The position numbers and the translations under genes are program-made. From Minisyncoccota bacterium (GTDB lineage Bacteria; Patescibacteriota; Minisyncoccia; UBA6257; HR35), in the NCBI GenBank assembly GCA_028276315.1, contig JAPYWP010000028.1, forward strand, positions 1-7,473: a DNA stretch of 7,473 nt, written 5' to 3'. Below the pieces are notes generated by a model. It made no database searches and was not told the origin of the DNA. It saw only the letters and a program-made list of their open reading frames with translations. Positions 4,751-7,473 of the stretch are shown here, one piece after another. Position 1 is the first letter of the stretch; each line of letters opens with the position of its first letter.

Positions 4751-5480
4751 CTGGAATTAATTTAAATTTACTATGGGGCGTTGGCTGAATTTTGAATAAA
4801 ATTTTAAATTCTTTTACCTCAAGCGGCCCTAAAGATCCTAAATTAAAAGAACTAATGTTTAAAATCTCATCATAGTCAGAAAGTAAAAGTCCAAAAATTT
4901 TTACATTATTTAGAGCTAAATTTCTTTTATTTAGAACATTTCCGCTTAAAATATAAAAGTTTTCATCTTTTGTAATCTTAACATTTTGAAAATCTATTTC
5001 AACTTTATCAGGAGAAATTTTTGGCCTTATCCAATCCCCTCTTTCTGTTTCAATATCAAGATCATAATTTATATATTTTAAAGGTAAATTTTCAAAAATT
5101 ATATATTTTCTTTGACCAGGATTTATAAAAACACTTTTTTCTTTTTCTAATAAAACTACATTTTCTTTTTTAATTTTTATTTTTACTTTAAAATCTAAAA
5201 GACCATAATCATAATTTTGATTTAAAACTACAATTAAAATATCTAAAACACCCCTAAAATCAAATTTTTTTATTAATTCAATTTTTGGCTCTTTAAGCTC
5301 AAAAATTCTACATGGCGGGCAAGGACCACCACAATCAACACCAAGCTCTCCTTGATTTTGAACACCATCAAAGCAACTTGGTTTTTCTTTTGTTATTAAG
5401 GCTAAAAATAAAACAAAAATTAAAATAATTAAAACAAAAAATAAAGTTATTTTAATTCTTTTTTTTGTTCTCCAACTCAT
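4731..5480 (-). CDS. Single-pass membrane protein with Cys-rich DGxxNxxExGxDCGG motif
   Basis: This 249-aa protein has a basic N-terminus (MSWRTKKRIK) and one membrane helix (about 11-30), so the rest should face outside the cytoplasm. Right after the helix comes a compact motif, CFDGVQNQGELGVDCGGPC with PPC following, containing Cys 36, 50, 54 and 57. Similar motifs occur in many secreted proteins, where they may form disulfides or bind metal. Two beta-rich segments follow (about 60-150 and 160-249). The second, with LSGNVLNKRNLALNNVKIF, resembles FxLYD-like extracellular beta domains. The start ATG overlaps the pilB stop as ATGA, and the 3' end overlaps the RodA-like gene by 20 nt, so it is translated with both. 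I cannot name a function; a pilus or cell-envelope role is inferred from position only. Confidence 0.75.
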   Translation of the reverse strand: MSWRTKKRIKITLFFVLIILIFVLFLALITKEKPSCFDGVQNQGELGVDCGGPCPPCRIFELKEPKIELIKKFDFRGVLDILIVVLNQNYDYGLLDFKVKIKIKKENVVLLEKEKSVFINPGQRKYIIFENLPLKYINYDLDIETERGDWIRPKISPDKVEIDFQNVKITKDENFYILSGNVLNKRNLALNNVKIFGLLLSDYDEILNISSFNLGSLGPLEVKEFKILFKIQPTPHSKFKLIPDVNLFY

Positions 5481-7129
5481 AAAACAAGCCCTAAAATTCT
5501 AGTAAGTTCTTCAAGAGAAGTTTTATTTTCAATGACTTTTAAAATACCATCTTGAATTAAATCTACAAAATTATTTTGTTTTAAATATTTGTAAATTGCT
5601 TGCTCTGATGGATCTTTTGCAACAATTTCTCCAAGCTCAAGATTCATTTCAAACATCTCATAAATACCGATTCTACCTTTATAACCTATAAAATTACAAA
5701 TATCACAACCTTGTGGTATTGGAATGTAAAAATTTTCTAAATCATAATTTTTTAAAATTTCATTAGGCACATCTTTTAATATTTCTTTTATCTTATTTTT
5801 TAAGTTTTCATCTGGTTTTTCTTTTTTTGCACAAACGCAAACTCTTCTAACAAGTCTTTGAGCAATAACAAGTCTTAGAGCTGGTGGAATTAAATCTCTT
5901 TTTACTTTTAAATTTACAAGTCTTGGGATTGCGCCTAGAGAACTATTTGTATGCAAAGTAGAAATAACAAGATGCCCTGTTAAAGAAGCATTAATTGCTA
6001 TGTTTGCTGTTTCTTCGTCTCTAATTTCTCCTATTAAAATAACATCAGGGTCTTGTCTTAAAATTGCCCTCAAACCAGAAGAAAAAGTATAACCTTCTTT
6101 TGGATTAACTTGCGTTTGCTGAATTCCTGGTAATTTGTATTCAATAGGATCTTCTATTGTTATTATTTTAATTCCTGGATTGTTTATTTTATGAATAAAA
6201 CTATAAAGAGTTGTAGTTTTGCCAGAACCAGTTGGGCCTGTAGTTAAAATCATTCCATTGGGTTGCAAAAGATTTTTATTAATTATAACTAATTGATCCT
6301 CTCTAAAACCAAGATTTTCTAATTTTAATTTCACTGTTTCTGGATCTAAAATTCTTAAAACAAAAGTCTCATCATAGTCACCTGGTATTACAGAACTTCT
6401 AACCTCAAGCTCTTTTTCTTTTAAACTCAACGTAAATCTCCCATCTTGAGCTATTTTTTTGAATGTTATTTTCATTCTTGATAAAATTTTTAGTCTATTT
6501 TTGACTATTTGATAAGAATTTAAAGAAATTTTTCCAGCTTCGTGTAAAATACCATCAATTCTAAATCTTATAATTACAGAATCTTTTTGTGGCTCAAAAT
6601 GAACATCTGATGGATGAAAAATTAAAGTTGCTCCTATTATAACCTCTAAAATATCAAAAGCTAAATTTGGAGTGTCATATTTTGAAATTAAACTTTCTAG
6701 ATCTTTTAAGTTTTTTATCTGATTTTTTATCTTTTCAATTAAAGAACTTTCAACATGAATTACGCTAACATTTATTGTTTTTATTTTTTGATTTTCAATT
6801 TTTTCATAATCATCAATTACTTTTTTAAAAGAACTATACGATATAACGAAAATTTCTACCTGGTACCCTTTGTTTTTAAGACTTTCTATAAAATTTAAAG
6901 TTTTTTCATTTTTAGGATCTATAACTCCTAATTTAACTTTATTTGCATCTAACCAAAAAATAACACAATTTACTTCTTGAGCTTTTTTAGAGTCTATTAA
7001 ATTTAAAACTTCTGGATGAATAAATGTATAATTAAGATTGATATAGGGAAAATTAGTTAATTCTGCAAGTTTTTGCGCAAGCTGTTCTTCTTTTTCTTGC
7101 CAAATTTTTGCAATATTTATATCCTGCAT
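5477..7129 (-). CDS. pilB: Type IV pilus assembly ATPase PilB (GspE family)
   Basis: This is the hexameric cytoplasmic ATPase that drives pilus extension. The 550 residues hold an N-terminal MshEN/T2SSE-N-like domain (about 10-110) and a middle segment with HPSDVHFEP (172-180) and RFRIDG (188-193). The core has Walker A GPTGSGKT (298-305), the Asp box IITIEDPIEY (322-331), Walker B ILIGEIRDEET (364-374, catalytic Glu 368) and the His box TGHLVISTLHTNSS (384-397). The zinc site is C431-V-C433 plus C475-D-I-C478; the first pair is CxC where PilB proteins usually have CxxC. Absence of a PilT signature and the N-terminal domain favour PilB over PilT. It heads the minus-strand gene train. A TATAAT lies 8 nt before its ATG, without a Shine-Dalgarno. 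Its TGA stop overlaps the next ATG. Confidence 0.93.
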   Translation of the reverse strand: MQDINIAKIWQEKEEQLAQKLAELTNFPYINLNYTFIHPEVLNLIDSKKAQEVNCVIFWLDANKVKLGVIDPKNEKTLNFIESLKNKGYQVEIFVISYSSFKKVIDDYEKIENQKIKTINVSVIHVESSLIEKIKNQIKNLKDLESLISKYDTPNLAFDILEVIIGATLIFHPSDVHFEPQKDSVIIRFRIDGILHEAGKISLNSYQIVKNRLKILSRMKITFKKIAQDGRFTLSLKEKELEVRSSVIPGDYDETFVLRILDPETVKLKLENLGFREDQLVIINKNLLQPNGMILTTGPTGSGKTTTLYSFIHKINNPGIKIITIEDPIEYKLPGIQQTQVNPKEGYTFSSGLRAILRQDPDVILIGEIRDEETANIAINASLTGHLVISTLHTNSSLGAIPRLVNLKVKRDLIPPALRLVIAQRLVRRVCVCAKKEKPDENLKNKIKEILKDVPNEILKNYDLENFYIPIPQGCDICNFIGYKGRIGIYEMFEMNLELGEIVAKDPSEQAIYKYLKQNNFVDLIQDGILKVIENKTSLEELTRILGLVL

Positions 7130-7133
7130 AATT

Positions 7134-7145
7134 TATAATTATAAT
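7134..7145. promoter_or_regulatory. Shared divergent -10 of pilB and the class A PBP gene
   Basis: The 22-bp gap between the two ATGs holds TATAATTATAAT. On the minus strand TATAAT (7143-7138) lies 8 nt before the pilB ATG. On the plus strand TATAAT (7140-7145) lies exactly 6 nt before the PBP ATG, with a second copy at 7134-7139. The predicted starts leave 2 nt of leader for pilB and none for the PBP gene. The first ten bases are the same TATAATTATA palindrome found at 720-729. No Shine-Dalgarno and no clear -35 are seen. Confidence 0.6.
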
Positions 7146-7151
7146 CTTAAA

Positions 7152-7473
7152 ATGAGAAAAAAACCTAAAAAAAGAAGATTATTAAATTTAGTTTACTTTT
7201 TAGTGTCTGTTTTTATAGTATTTTTAACTATAGCGGTTTTTTATTTTGCTTTCTTAATAAATTCTTTACCAGAAATTAATCAACTGCAGGGAGGAGAGTC
7301 AACAAAAATTTATGATAGAACAGGAAATTATGTTATTTATGAAATCGGACCTAAAAAAACAATTTTAAAACCAAATGAAATTCCTGAAATGGTTAAAAAA
7401 GCTTTTATAGCTGTAGAGGATAAAGATTTTTACAAGCACCCAGGAATTAGTTTTAGAGGAATTTTAAGAGCAA
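7152..7473 (+). CDS. Class A penicillin-binding protein, N-terminal part (runs off right edge)
   Basis: The frame from ATG 7152 is open to the window edge (107 codons). It begins with a basic tail, MRKKPKKRR, then a membrane anchor (about 13-36), followed by STKIYDRTG (50-58). Next comes the start of the family 51 glycosyltransferase domain, with AFIAVEDKDFYKHPGISFRG (84-103). Glu 89 in this motif matches the catalytic Glu of the family, which polymerises lipid II outside the membrane; the transpeptidase domain would lie beyond the window. A monofunctional MtgA-type enzyme cannot be excluded from the fragment. It is divergent from pilB and, with the RodA-like gene, adds a second glycan polymerase to the region. 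The start is supported by the TATAAT 6 nt upstream. Confidence 0.9.
   Translation, partial: MRKKPKKRRLLNLVYFLVSVFIVFLTIAVFYFAFLINSLPEINQLQGGESTKIYDRTGNYVIYEIGPKKTILKPNEIPEMVKKAFIAVEDKDFYKHPGISFRGILRA

Noticed and set aside
1467..7129. Alternative genetic code with TGA read as Gly or Trp
   Set aside because: pilB and the antiporter end at TGA at the expected family lengths, and no gene needs an in-frame TGA to stay open.
7134..7139. Second plus-strand TATAAT as the main PBP promoter
   Set aside because: It would give a 6-nt leader; the copy at 7140-7145 matches the 6-nt geometry of the other genes better, so I treat this one as part of the palindrome serving pilB.
7288..7296. Shine-Dalgarno-like AGGGAGGAG
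   Set aside because: It lies inside the PBP reading frame as Gln-Gly-Gly-Glu codons; the next ATG is too far downstream and out of frame.

Overview
This AT-rich window (roughly a quarter G+C by eye) looks like a chromosomal piece from a small-genome bacterium, most plausibly a candidate-phyla-radiation (Patescibacteria) lineage. The reasons are compact gene packing, Lys/Ile/Phe/Asn-rich proteins, tRNAs without encoded CCA, and a mix of type IV pilus and minimal cell-wall genes. This placement is an inference. TGA serves as a stop (pilB, the antiporter) and is never read through, so the TGA=Gly code of Gracilibacteria/Absconditabacteria does not apply.

Left part (1-731). The start of a type IV pilin gene runs off the left edge on the minus strand. 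It is followed by tRNA-Glu(UUC) on the minus strand and an unannotated 50-codon membrane-protein gene (565-717, minus). The spacers between them hold three blocks of a degenerate CGGAT/ATCCG repeat. Its units recur about every 10.5 bp, and its orientation flips once, near position 452. The repeats run up to or over the likely promoters of the pilin and tRNA-Glu.

Middle and right (732-7151). rsmA/ksgA (plus) converges with a long minus-strand gene train that starts at 7129: pilB, a cysteine-motif membrane protein, a RodA/FtsW-type glycan polymerase, a YkuK-type RNase H-fold protein, tRNA-Leu(CAA), and a Kef-type cation/proton antiporter. The protein genes overlap or nearly touch. The upstream gene's TAG stop shares its G with the first base of tRNA-Leu, and the antiporter ATG begins 4 nt past the tRNA's last base. 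rsmA and the antiporter overlap at their 3' ends inside a perfect 11-bp inverted repeat. At the right edge a class A penicillin-binding protein gene starts divergently from pilB and runs out of the window.

Functionally the window combines type IV pilus parts (pilin, PilB), peptidoglycan synthesis (RodA-like polymerase, class A PBP), ion homeostasis and ribosome maturation. The most notable regulatory pattern is that all five genes starting outside the gene train have a perfect TATAAT 6 or 8 nt before the ATG and no Shine-Dalgarno site. This predicts leaderless or nearly leaderless mRNAs. Two divergent gene pairs share one palindromic TATAATTATA. tRNA-Leu excision would also leave the antiporter with only a 3-nt leader.
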